From Lachnospiraceae bacterium (lineage in GTDB: Bacteria > Bacillota > Clostridia > Lachnospirales > Lachnospiraceae), in NCBI GenBank assembly GCA_009779895.1, contig WRBB01000015.1, positions 1 to 64,000 on the forward strand: DNA of 64,000 bases, in the 5' to 3' direction. The notes beneath the pieces were generated by a model. That model was not told the origin of the DNA and did not search any database. It worked only from the letters and a program-made list of their open reading frames with translations. This document shows positions 57,110 through 64,000 of this stretch, one piece after another. Both the position numbers and the translations under genes were made by a program. Within the stretch, counting starts at the first letter, position 1. Each line of letters begins with the position of its first letter.

Positions 57110-57150
57110 GTACGAGAATCATAAGTAGACTGTAGTAGACAGGAGGATCA

Positions 57151-57915
57151 ATGAATCAAAAAAGAAACACGAGGGGACAAGTAAAAGCCAGCATGACAAT
57201 AGCGGCTTCTTTTGCCTTACCGCTTTTCATTTTTGCCACATTATGTTTGGTTTATTTGTTAGAAATACATGCCATTAGTTTTAGTTTACGGGCGGCAACA
57301 ATGAGTGCTGCAAAAGATGCGGCAGTAGAGACGACCCTGACCGAGATGGTGATTCCGATGCGATTGAAGCGAAAAATCATAAATTTGGTCGGGCGGGAGC
57401 GGATGGAACGAAGCATTATCCAAAACGGTGCCAATGGCATTCGGGTCATTCGGACACGTTATGATTCTGAGCGGGAAGAAATAGATGTAGTGGTGACTTA
57501 TAAGCTTCGTTTGCCCCTGCCCGGGTTTACAAATATCTCTGTTAATCAAAAAGAAGCGTTTCGGGTGAAAGCATGGACCGGATATAAAAGCCCGGGTGAT
57601 TCAGATGAAGATGGAAGCATTGTGTATGTGGCAGAAAGGGGACGTGTTTATCATGAAAACTATGGCTGTACTTATTTGCAACTTTCGATACAATTCGTAG
57701 GTGCATCCGGGGTGTCTGATTTTAGGAATGAAAACGGTGGAAAATATTATTCTTGTGAGCGTTGTGTTTACGGAGGAAGTATGGCAGGTGTATATATTAC
57801 AAATCAGGGAAACCGTTATCATAATTCTTTGAATTGTGGTGGTTTGAAAAGAACCATTCGAGCCGTGCAACGAAATCAGGTCAATGGATTGGGGGGATGT
57901 AGTAGATGCTCGTAG
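57151..57915 (+). CDS. TadE-like protein with duplicated Cys-rich domain
   Basis: A 254-aa protein with an N-terminal pilin-like helix: KASMTIAASFALPLFIF (about residues 11-27). The usual SMTxE glutamate is replaced by Ala18. The C-terminal ~105 residues are two similar units, VYxxxxGxxYHxxxxC...CxxC (CERC then CSRC), so each has one His and three Cys, plausible zinc ligands. The start is ATG 57151 after AGGAGG. The stop overlaps the prepilin peptidase by ten bases. Confidence 0.8.
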   Translation: MNQKRNTRGQVKASMTIAASFALPLFIFATLCLVYLLEIHAISFSLRAATMSAAKDAAVETTLTEMVIPMRLKRKIINLVGRERMERSIIQNGANGIRVIRTRYDSEREEIDVVVTYKLRLPLPGFTNISVNQKEAFRVKAWTGYKSPGDSDEDGSIVYVAERGRVYHENYGCTYLQLSIQFVGASGVSDFRNENGGKYYSCERCVYGGSMAGVYITNQGNRYHNSLNCGGLKRTIRAVQRNQVNGLGGCSRCS

Positions 57916-58370
57916 TGGTAAGCAAAATACTAGAAATAGGAAGCATTTTAATTTCTTTATATCTAATATTGTTATCATATTTTGATATTCGACAGAAAAA
58001 AGTTTCTATTAAAATGTTGGGCATGGGAATGATTTTTATTTCCCTGCTCAGTATTTTGGGTCTTTTATATAGAGAAATGGATGGATTATTGGCTTTATTT
58101 GGCTTGGTAGTAGGTATAGGGTTTCTTATTTTTAGTAAACTAAGCCGGGAAGCATTTGGTTATGGTGATAGTATACTGATTTTGATGTTAGGGGTTTATC
58201 TTGGTTTTTGGCAAATTATGTATGTATTGCTATTTGCTTTTTTGTTGTCGGCCTTGTTTTCCATTGGTTTTATGATATGGAAAGGAATCAGTAAAAAAGT
58301 AAGTATTCCTTTTATTCCCTTTTTGGCCATTTCCTATATGGTGTTGTATTTTTGGGAGGTAATACATTGA
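57906..58370 (+). CDS. Prepilin peptidase (TadV/CpaA type)
   Basis: A 154-aa aspartic membrane protease that cuts the Flp prepilin leader. It has about five helices, with the two catalytic Asp residues in SYFDIRQKKV and in the GxGD motif, FGYGDSIL. The short size is usual for TadV-type enzymes without the methylase domain. It overlaps TadE-like genes at both ends (10 and 4 bases), so it is embedded in the Tad operon. Start ATG 57906. Confidence 0.92.
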   Translation: MLVVVSKILEIGSILISLYLILLSYFDIRQKKVSIKMLGMGMIFISLLSILGLLYREMDGLLALFGLVVGIGFLIFSKLSREAFGYGDSILILMLGVYLGFWQIMYVLLFAFLLSALFSIGFMIWKGISKKVSIPFIPFLAISYMVLYFWEVIH

Positions 58371-58819
58371 AAGTAAAAGAATTAAAGGCAAGTGCGACCA
58401 TTGAAATGGCTTATATTGTACCGATTACATTGTTTATTATTATGGCAATTATTTTTATTGTATTTTATTTTCATGATAAGAATATTTTAATTGGTGCAGC
58501 GGCAGAAACAGCAGTGATTGGTACACAGGTGGAGCGAAGAAAGGATATAAAAGGAACAGTGGATTTAGAAGATGTTTTTGCCGGGCGTGTTGAGAATAAG
58601 TTGATTATATTTCCAAATCATCAGGTCCGTGTGGAGCAGTCAAGGAAAGAGATTACAGTTTATGTTTCGGCGGAAAAAGGTTGGTTGCAGTTACATATAA
58701 AACAGGGTGCTTATAAGATGGAGCCGGAGGCGAGCATTCGACGTGTAAAGGTATGGGGTGATGCCGCAAAGGATTTTTTTAAGGGAGACAAAATAGAATT
58801 TGGAGAGGAGGTGCAATAG
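58367..58819 (+). CDS. TadE-like minor pilin
   Basis: A 150-aa protein with KASATIEMAYIVPITLF at its N-terminus: a prepilin-like helix keeping the Glu at +5. The rest is a small beta-rich extracytoplasmic domain. The start is TTG 58367, six bases after GGGAGGT, and overlaps the peptidase stop in TTGA; a TTG at 58352 is upstream of the ribosome site. It likely acts as a minor pilin, and contrasts with the first TadE-like protein, which lacks this Glu. Confidence 0.85.
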   Translation: MKVKELKASATIEMAYIVPITLFIIMAIIFIVFYFHDKNILIGAAAETAVIGTQVERRKDIKGTVDLEDVFAGRVENKLIIFPNHQVRVEQSRKEITVYVSAEKGWLQLHIKQGAYKMEPEASIRRVKVWGDAAKDFFKGDKIEFGEEVQ

Positions 58820-58823
58820 GTGT

Positions 58824-59621
58824 ATGAAAGTAAGGTATGTGAGAGAATTGGGGGTAAGTAAATTGCGGATAGAAACAAGGATGGTTTATCAGGAAGATTA
58901 CCAAATGCGTATGATGGAACAGAATAACATTGTGGGATTGGTTCAGATAGAGTGTTGTATGATAGACGGGGAAAGTAGTTTTATTTATGATGTGACGGGG
59001 ATGCAATCCATGAACAAGCGCTATGCCGGAGAACGCTTTGGTTGTAAAGAGATGTATAAAATCATTGAGGATTTAACAGAGGTCAATGATAGTTTGGAAA
59101 AATATCTTTTAAATTCAAATTGTTTGTTATTGGATCCGGCTTATATTTTTTGGGCAGCGGATAGGTGGCATTTTCTCTATTTGCCGGTGAAGAAAAGTTT
59201 GATAGATAAGTCCTTTCATGAATTGACGGAGTATTTTGTACGAACCATTGATTATGAGGAAAAGGAGGCGATTCATCTGGCAAGCTTATTGCATAAGGAA
59301 ACGTTGATGGAGCATTTTGATTTAAAGCAAATTTGGGAGCGGCATCAAAAAAGAAAAGAGGAAATGTCAATTCCGATTATTTCTTCGGAAATTATAGACA
59401 GTAATGATTTTGAGGATGAAGAGAAAAAGGAGAAATCAAAGCAAAATCATCCGCCGGAGGAATCTTATGTAAGAAGCAATCAAAACAATATGATTCGGGA
59501 GAAAAAAGGTAATTTTTTGCCATTTCGAAAAAAGCAAAAACGTTCCGGACAAGGACGGTGGGGTGATTGGGAAGATTTAATCACGGATGCAGATGGACAA
59601 TCGGATAGTAGTCCATTATAA
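58824..59621 (+). CDS. DUF6382-type protein without FHA domain
   Basis: A 265-aa soluble protein whose first ~185 residues fit DUF6382 (LLDPAYIFWA, HFLYLPVKKS). In relatives a C-terminal FHA phosphothreonine-binding domain follows. Here the protein instead ends in a charged, low-complexity tail (about 200-265, FRKKQKRSGQGRWGDW) with no FHA motif (GR..S). It might be a regulator of the Tad ATPase. The start is ATG 58824; GGAGG at 58807-58811 is 12 bases away. The assignment rests on memory of the family. Confidence 0.65.
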   Translation: MKVRYVRELGVSKLRIETRMVYQEDYQMRMMEQNNIVGLVQIECCMIDGESSFIYDVTGMQSMNKRYAGERFGCKEMYKIIEDLTEVNDSLEKYLLNSNCLLLDPAYIFWAADRWHFLYLPVKKSLIDKSFHELTEYFVRTIDYEEKEAIHLASLLHKETLMEHFDLKQIWERHQKRKEEMSIPIISSEIIDSNDFEDEEKKEKSKQNHPPEESYVRSNQNNMIREKKGNFLPFRKKQKRSGQGRWGDWEDLITDADGQSDSSPL

Positions 59622-59661
59622 TGAGAGGGTGAGTCTCATTGAAAAGAATTGGGGAATTATT

Positions 59662-60237
59662 TTGAAGCGGATAGAATATAAAAAAATCGTGTTTACAATT
59701 ATCCTTTTGGTCATCAATATAGGGGTGTTTGTTGTGGTTTCTTTTTTGGGAGGTCAAACAGGCATTAGAGAGATGTTGACATGGGCGGCATTGCATGATC
59801 ACGCTGTTATTTTCCATCAGGAGTATTATCGTTTTATAACAAGTTTTTTTGTACATTTTGATGTGGAACATTTGGGACATAATATGTTGATGCTAGGTGC
59901 GTTGGGCTATAATTTGGAATTGGAAAAAGGACACATAAAATTTATTTTGATTTATTTTTTGAGTGGCTTAGGCGGCAATTTGGTATCCTTTGGCATTCGT
60001 CAAATGATGGGTCAGGTGGTGATGTCCGGCGGGGCATCCGGAGCGGTATTTGGTTTGATGGGCGCATTGTTGGGTACTTATTTAAAATACCGCCGGCCCA
60101 TCGGTAGAATGACAGGTCGTGGTATTTTGATTATGGTAGCCTTTAGTATTTATTTTGGTTTTGTGAGCAGCGGTGTGGATAACGCAGCCCATATAGGTGG
60201 ATTAATCACAGGTTTTATTATTTCTTTATTGATGTGA
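59662..60237 (+). CDS. Rhomboid family intramembrane serine protease
   Basis: A roughly 191-aa protein with about six helices. The catalytic pair is Ser in GGASGAVFGLMGA and His in NAAHIGGL, with HLGHNMLML as the conserved His/Asn helix 2. Rhomboids cleave transmembrane segments. It is last in the Tad cluster, so Tad membrane proteins are candidate substrates. The start is uncertain: TTG 59662 (after TTGGGG), GTG 59629 or ATG 59587 all read in frame; the core is unaffected. Confidence 0.88.
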   Translation: MKRIEYKKIVFTIILLVINIGVFVVVSFLGGQTGIREMLTWAALHDHAVIFHQEYYRFITSFFVHFDVEHLGHNMLMLGALGYNLELEKGHIKFILIYFLSGLGGNLVSFGIRQMMGQVVMSGGASGAVFGLMGALLGTYLKYRRPIGRMTGRGILIMVAFSIYFGFVSSGVDNAAHIGGLITGFIISLLM

Positions 60238-60272
60238 TTAAAATAATGATGTAATTAAAATAAAGAGAAGAG

Positions 60273-61337
60273 CTATTTTGTGTATTCTTGAATTAAGTTG
60301 ATAATCATATCAATGGAATCTTGTTGTTTTGCGTGATTCATGGCATCCACATATACATCTTTGGTGTGATAGAGTGCGTTGATATGCTCCAACAATGATT
60401 CTTTGGTTAAATCATCTTCTAATAAAACCATGCTATAACCTTGTTTTTCAAAAGATTTGGCATTTAGTATTTGATCTCCCCGGCTGGCATTTGCCGAAAG
60501 CGGAATCAAAAGTGCAGGTTTGCGCAATGCCAATAATTCACAAATGGCATTGGCACCGGCACGAGAAATAATGAAATCACTGAGTGCTAAGACATCAGGA
60601 AAGGTAGAAGTCAAATATTCAAATTGGGCATAACCATGAAGCCCTTGTAGGTTTTGATCCAGTTTGTTTTTGCCACAAAGATGAATGATGTCAAAATGTT
60701 CCAGTAGATTTGGTAAATCCAGTCGGATGGCATTGTTGATACTTGCGGAGCCAAGGCTGCCACCGATGATAAGAATGACGGGTTTATCACCGGAAAAGCT
60801 GCACATGTTTAAAGCGGCATCACGGTCACCGCAAAGTAATTCTTGGCGAATGGGCGAACCGGTCAAAACGGCTTTTTGTGCAGGCAGAAACTTCAATGTT
60901 TCAGGAAAATTGCAACAAGCTTTTACAGCAGAGGGTAAGGCTAGTTTATTGGCCAAACCCGGTGTCATATCAGATTCATGAATAATGGCGGGCACTTTGT
61001 TGCGTCTAGCGGCTACCACAGCCGGAACGGTGACAAAACCCCCCTTTGAAAAAAGGATATTTGGCTGTAGTTTTTTGATGATGGTATTGGCCTCATGAAA
61101 ACCTTTTAAAATACGAAAGGGGTCTGTAAAGTTTTGAATGCTAAAATAACGCCGTAGTTTTCCGGAAGAAATTCCGTGATAAGGGATGTCTAAGGGTTCA
61201 ATGAGCTCTTTTTCAATGCCTTCGTAAGAGCCGATATAGTGAATGTCATAATTGAGTTCTTTTAATCGGGGAATTAATGCGATATTCGGTGTGACATGCC
61301 CGGCAGTTCCGCCCCCTGTTAAAATAATACGTTTCAT
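60273..61337 (-). CDS. murG: Undecaprenyl-PP-MurNAc-pentapeptide GlcNAc transferase MurG
   Basis: A 354-aa GT28 enzyme that makes lipid II from lipid I at the inner face of the membrane. The N-terminal motif is ILTGGGTAGHVTPNI; the C-terminal UDP-GlcNAc site has ILIIGGSLGSASIN and SRAGANAICELLALRKPALLIPL. The start is ATG 61337 after GGGAGG; a longer frame upstream lacks a ribosome site and family similarity. It is alone, not in a dcw cluster, and faces away from the citrate synthase gene. Confidence 0.93.
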   Translation of the reverse strand: MKRIILTGGGTAGHVTPNIALIPRLKELNYDIHYIGSYEGIEKELIEPLDIPYHGISSGKLRRYFSIQNFTDPFRILKGFHEANTIIKKLQPNILFSKGGFVTVPAVVAARRNKVPAIIHESDMTPGLANKLALPSAVKACCNFPETLKFLPAQKAVLTGSPIRQELLCGDRDAALNMCSFSGDKPVILIIGGSLGSASINNAIRLDLPNLLEHFDIIHLCGKNKLDQNLQGLHGYAQFEYLTSTFPDVLALSDFIISRAGANAICELLALRKPALLIPLSANASRGDQILNAKSFEKQGYSMVLLEDDLTKESLLEHINALYHTKDVYVDAMNHAKQQDSIDMIINLIQEYTK

Positions 61338-61477
61338 AATTGCGTTGCCTCCCAAAATACATTTGCTAACAACTAGTATCCATGTGATTTGAAGAAAAGT
61401 CAACATTTTAATAGACATTTCATTGCAGATTTAATATAATGCAAAGAGATACCCACTGAGAAGATAGGAGGATTTAT

Positions 61478-62848
61478 ATGTCAAAAGACTATGATTTTAT
61501 TTTATTTGAAAACACACCAATTATTCAGGACTTGTCTCTTAGAAGTGAGGCAAGTAATACGATAGATAAAGAGCTTTATACAAAATATGAGGTAAAACGC
61601 GGCTTACGTGATATAAATGGAAAAGGCGTATTGGCCGGATTGACAAATATTTCTGATATTGTCACGTATGATATGGTAGATGGGGAAAGAGTGCCGTGTG
61701 CGGGTAGACTGTATTATCGTGGTTATAATGTAAAAAGCTTGGTGGACGGGTTTTTAACAGCCAAACATAGAGGCTTTGAAGAAACGGCTTATTTGCTGTT
61801 ATTTGGAGAATTGCCATCGGAAGAGCAGATGCAGGAATTTCATGAAATTTTGGTAGAAAGGCGAATCTTGCCGTCAAACTTTGTCCGTGATGTGATTATG
61901 AAAGCACCAAGCAAAGATATGATGAATAACATTTCTCGGAGCATTTTGAGCCTTTATTCTTATGACCGAAAGGCAGATGATACCGCTTTGCCAAATGTAT
62001 TGCGTCAATGCCTTAACTTGATTAGTCAATTTCCCATGTTGATGATTTATAGTTATCATGCGTATTTTTATAAAAGGGGTACGGATCTATTTATTTATGC
62101 ACCCTTGCCGGAGCTGTCCACCGCAGAAAACATTTTGATGATGTTGCGGGAAAATCGTCAATATACGGAGTTGGAGGCTAAAATATTGGACATGGCTTTG
62201 GTTTTGCATATGGATCACGGCGGTGGTAATAACTCAACCTTTACGACTCATGTAGTAACATCTTCCGGAACGGATACATATTCTACTATTGCGGCTGCTA
62301 TGGCATCTTTGAAAGGGCCAAAGCATGGCGGTGCAAATATAAAAGTAACCCATATGTTTGAAGATATGAAAAAATCTCTTACAGATTGGACCGATAAGAG
62401 CCAGATACGTAAATATTTGGAAAAACTTTTAAATAAGGAAGTGTTTGATAAAAAAGGGCTTATTTATGGTATGGGTCATGCGATTTATTCTATTTCTGAC
62501 CCACGTGCGGATATTTTTAAAGAGTTTGTAAAACAACTGGCAAAAGAAAAAGGCAAAGAGGCAGAGTATGCTTTGTATGAAACGGTGGAATATATGGCAC
62601 CGGAAGTGATTTCCGAGAAACGCCGTATCTATAAAGGTGTTAGTGCCAATGTGGATTTCTACAGTGGTTTGGTTTATAGTATGCTGGAATTACCGCCTGA
62701 GTTGTACACACCGATTTTCGCCACAGCTCGTATTGTGGGTTGGAGTGCGCATCGGTTAGAAGAGTTAAAAAATGTGGACAAAATCATTCGTCCGGCTTAT
62801 CGTTCATTGGCTCCCCATCGGGATTATATACCTATGGCTAATAGATGA
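61478..62848 (+). CDS. gltA: Citrate synthase family protein
   Basis: A 456-aa member of the citrate/2-methylcitrate synthase family. Active-site regions are HMDHGGGNNSTFTTHVVTS, LKGPKHGGANIKV (first His), YGMGHAIYSISDPRAD (second His/Asp region) and ARIVGWSAHRLEEL. The N-terminus is longer than in type I enzymes, as in other Clostridia. With fumarase it supplies part of a TCA-like pathway, probably for glutamate synthesis. Start ATG 61478 after TAGGAGG. Whether the substrate is oxaloacetate or a homologue is not certain. Confidence 0.92.
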   Translation: MSKDYDFILFENTPIIQDLSLRSEASNTIDKELYTKYEVKRGLRDINGKGVLAGLTNISDIVTYDMVDGERVPCAGRLYYRGYNVKSLVDGFLTAKHRGFEETAYLLLFGELPSEEQMQEFHEILVERRILPSNFVRDVIMKAPSKDMMNNISRSILSLYSYDRKADDTALPNVLRQCLNLISQFPMLMIYSYHAYFYKRGTDLFIYAPLPELSTAENILMMLRENRQYTELEAKILDMALVLHMDHGGGNNSTFTTHVVTSSGTDTYSTIAAAMASLKGPKHGGANIKVTHMFEDMKKSLTDWTDKSQIRKYLEKLLNKEVFDKKGLIYGMGHAIYSISDPRADIFKEFVKQLAKEKGKEAEYALYETVEYMAPEVISEKRRIYKGVSANVDFYSGLVYSMLELPPELYTPIFATARIVGWSAHRLEELKNVDKIIRPAYRSLAPHRDYIPMANR

Positions 62849-62934
62849 AAATAAGTTCTCTTAATAAATATATAATATATTTTCTTATTCTTTAATAAGA
62901 AAAACATAGTTTGGACACATATTTGTTTTAAAAT

Positions 62935-63081
62935 AGTCAAGTAGATAGTTGAAAACAGCTATCTCCCCCTCATAAAGTTAGGCAGCTTTAAAGTGATTTA
63001 AAGTACCAAACTTTACTCTCATTCCTTTAGATAACTATATTATAGCGATTGCCCCCTAGCCCCGTTGGCTGGGGGGTTTTT
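62935..63081 (+). ncRNA. Candidate structured RNA before a strong terminator
   Basis: The 554-base gap 62849-63402 holds this roughly 150-base segment with nested hairpins: AGATAG/CTATCT (about 62942-62967), TAAAGT/ACTTTA (about 63002-63018), GATAGTT pairing with AACTAT, and the final C-rich/G-rich terminator stem. No gene fits. A weak promoter may lie near 62912. I cannot assign it to a known class. The borders are approximate. Confidence 0.35.
63052..63081 (+). terminator. Strong terminator
   Basis: CCCCCTAGCC (63052-63061) and GGCTGGGGGG (63067-63076) form a ten-base stem with one G-U and a five-base loop, followed by TTTTT. It ends the candidate RNA or reads from citrate synthase. Confidence 0.9.
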
Positions 63082-63122
63082 CGTTTTTAAGTGTCATTGA
63101 TAAATTTCGTGAGCAACTTGAA

Positions 63123-63209
63123 ATGAAGTGGGAAAAAGGAAATTTAATGATAGCGAATAAAAAAGAAAATCAAGTGGATTATTTGGTTTTTGAGTTATTT
63201 TCAAACTAA
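63123..63209 (+). pseudogene. Possible C-terminal gene remnant
   Basis: A frame open from 63060 to the stop at 63207-63209 has only one ATG, at 63123, giving 28 residues (MKWEKGNLMIANKKENQVD, ending FELFSN). The frame upstream is protein-like (SVIDKFREQLE) but runs into the terminator and has no ribosome site. It looks like the tail of a lost gene. No family recognised. Confidence 0.3.
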
Positions 63210-63261
63210 GAGTATACTTTCAAATAGACATGAATTAGGAAGTGCCTAGCAAGTAACATTG

Positions 63262-63270
63262 TGGTATAAT
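63262..63270 (+). promoter_or_regulatory. Extended -10 before the toxin-antitoxin-like pair
   Basis: TGGTATAAT fits TGnTATAAT, about 130 bases upstream of the DUF4258 gene. The -35 region is weak. Confidence 0.4.
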
Positions 63271-63402
63271 CAGGTTACAGGTAAGCTTGGCGGTTAAATT
63301 TTGCTAAATATTAGCGTATTGATGAGATATTAATAGTGAGGAAATGCTGGCAGAGGATTTGAAATTTGTAAAGAAAATATAATATAAATGATGGAGTAAT
63401 AT

Positions 63403-63723
63403 ATGACAATTAGTGATATAAGAGATGCTATGGAAAATAGAACAAAAATAATATGGAGTGACCATGCAAGTAGTCAATTACTTAAAAGAGGTATAAGTAG
63501 ACTTGATGTTTTTGCTTGTATAGATAATGGGGAAATTATTGAAGATTATCCGGAGGACTATCCTTATCCATCATGTTTGGTTTTTGGATATGGTACTTTA
63601 AATGGAGAGGTCAAAAAGCCGATTCATGTTGTGATAGGTTTCAATGGAGAATATGTGTGGATTATTATTGCTTATGTACCAAATAATATTAAGTTCGAAG
63701 ATGATTTGAAAACAAGGAGGTAA
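63403..63723 (+). CDS. DUF4258 protein, RelE-like toxin candidate
   Basis: A 106-aa protein with the DUF4258 pattern: WSDHASSQLLKRGIS, a CIDNGEIIEDYPEDYPYPS block, then HVVIG and IIIAYVPN strands. The family is RelE/HigB-like and often encodes mRNA-cutting toxins paired with a zinc-finger partner, as here (63727-63957, two bases after its stop region). The start is ATG 63403 with a GGAG site upstream. Whether it is toxic is not known. Confidence 0.75.
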   Translation: MTISDIRDAMENRTKIIWSDHASSQLLKRGISRLDVFACIDNGEIIEDYPEDYPYPSCLVFGYGTLNGEVKKPIHVVIGFNGEYVWIIIAYVPNNIKFEDDLKTRR

Positions 63724-63726
63724 ACT

Positions 63727-63957
63727 ATGGTTTGTTTTTACTGTAAAAATGAAATGTTGAAAGAAAGTAAAGCGATAAAGGTAATAGAGTTTGATAGTAA
63801 TATTATTATTATCAGAAATGTACCATGCTTAGAATGTGAATTATGCGGGGAAAAATATTTTATTGATGAAGTGATGGCACAGCTGGAAAATATTGTAAAT
63901 ACAGTGAAAGAAGTAATTCAAGAGGTGTCAATTATTGATTATGCTAAAGTAGCGTAA
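63727..63957 (+). CDS. YgiT-type zinc-finger antitoxin-like protein
   Basis: A 76-aa protein with an N-terminal zinc finger: CxxC at MVCFYCKNEM and CxxC at CELCGEKYF, matching YgiT/MqsA N-terminal domains, then YFIDEVMAQLENI and a helix. It lacks the DNA-binding C-terminal half of full MqsA. It starts at ATG 63727 after GGAGG, three bases from the DUF4258 stop. Likely the antitoxin partner; the small size suggests repression, if any, is by another route. Confidence 0.75.
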   Translation: MVCFYCKNEMLKESKAIKVIEFDSNIIIIRNVPCLECELCGEKYFIDEVMAQLENIVNTVKEVIQEVSIIDYAKVA

Positions 63958-64000
63958 CTTTGTTATTTGTGGCATAAGTCCATTCATCCCTCTTTTATTG

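Noticed and set aside
62880-62903. TTTTCTTATT/AATAAGAAAA hairpin after citrate synthase as a terminator
   Set aside because: The stem is all A-T apart from one pair and is not followed by a T run; the strong terminator is at 63052-63081.
63340-63382. Short frame SEEMLAEDLKFVKKI before the DUF4258 gene
   Set aside because: Fewer than 20 codons, no conserved feature seen; probably chance or trace debris.

Overview
The window is a piece of a low-GC Gram-positive chromosome, most likely a strictly anaerobic Clostridia member close to Lachnospiraceae. The clues are the gyrA-gyrB-recF-yaaA-dnaN-dnaA / rpmH-rnpA-yidD-yidC-jag-mnmE-mnmG-rsmG-parA-parB order, strong AGGAGG ribosome sites, frequent TTG starts, rubrerythrin, MecA, DUF3881 and DUF4446 genes, a Gram-positive Tad locus with Flp1-like pilin and DUF5702/DUF6382 genes, and tRNA genes without an encoded CCA. 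The genus cannot be fixed from the sequence alone.

Layout. 1-2.1 kb: the 5' end of a leftward 16S rRNA with tandem promoters, an ABC-2 exporter and tRNA-Ser. 2.2-4.4 kb: a two-subunit class I fumarase convergent with a polysaccharide deacetylase lipoprotein. 4.5-13.0 kb: the leftward gyrA, gyrB, recF, yaaA, dnaN, dnaA block. The DnaA boxes lie between dnaA and dnaN, so oriC is probably there. 13.2-25.9 kb: the rightward rpmH to DUF3881 block, interrupted by one leftward alpha/beta-hydrolase, with two perfect parS sites just before parA. Transcription diverges from the origin on both sides, as expected for leading-strand genes.

26-37.2 kb is more accessory: tRNA-Arg, an EamA transporter, proC, a 1,982-residue surface protein (VWA plus about nine Cna-B-like modules) with a C9 tract in its signal-peptide codons, a transglutaminase-like lipoprotein, a BTAD-type regulator ending in a degenerate cyclase-like domain, and two small proteins that share a motif with identical spacing. 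37.3-45.0 kb: D,D-carboxypeptidase, an IleS2-type ileS, glycogen phosphorylase and a membrane protein. 45.1-47.6 kb: leftward rubrerythrin and mecA, separated by non-coding DNA with DnaA-box-like sites, then a possible gene remnant and a small orphan gene.

47.7-60.2 kb: a GH18/SH3 membrane protein, Sua5 and dCMP deaminase lead into a tightly packed Tad locus (TadZ, TadA, TadB, TadC, Flp pilin, DUF5702, TadE-like, prepilin peptidase, second TadE-like, DUF6382, rhomboid). Many of its genes overlap and several start with TTG. 60.3-64 kb: leftward murG, citrate synthase, a candidate structured RNA ending in a strong terminator, gene debris, and a DUF4258/YgiT-type toxin-antitoxin-like pair.

The best candidates for something undescribed are the regulator plus two-paralog unit beside the adhesin, the adhesin's possible C9 phase switch, the unusual Tad parts (TadC ectodomain, TadE lacking the +5 Glu and carrying a duplicated Cys domain, linked rhomboid), the DnaA-box groups outside oriC, and the candidate RNA before 63.08 kb. 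All calls come from reading the sequence. No database search was run.
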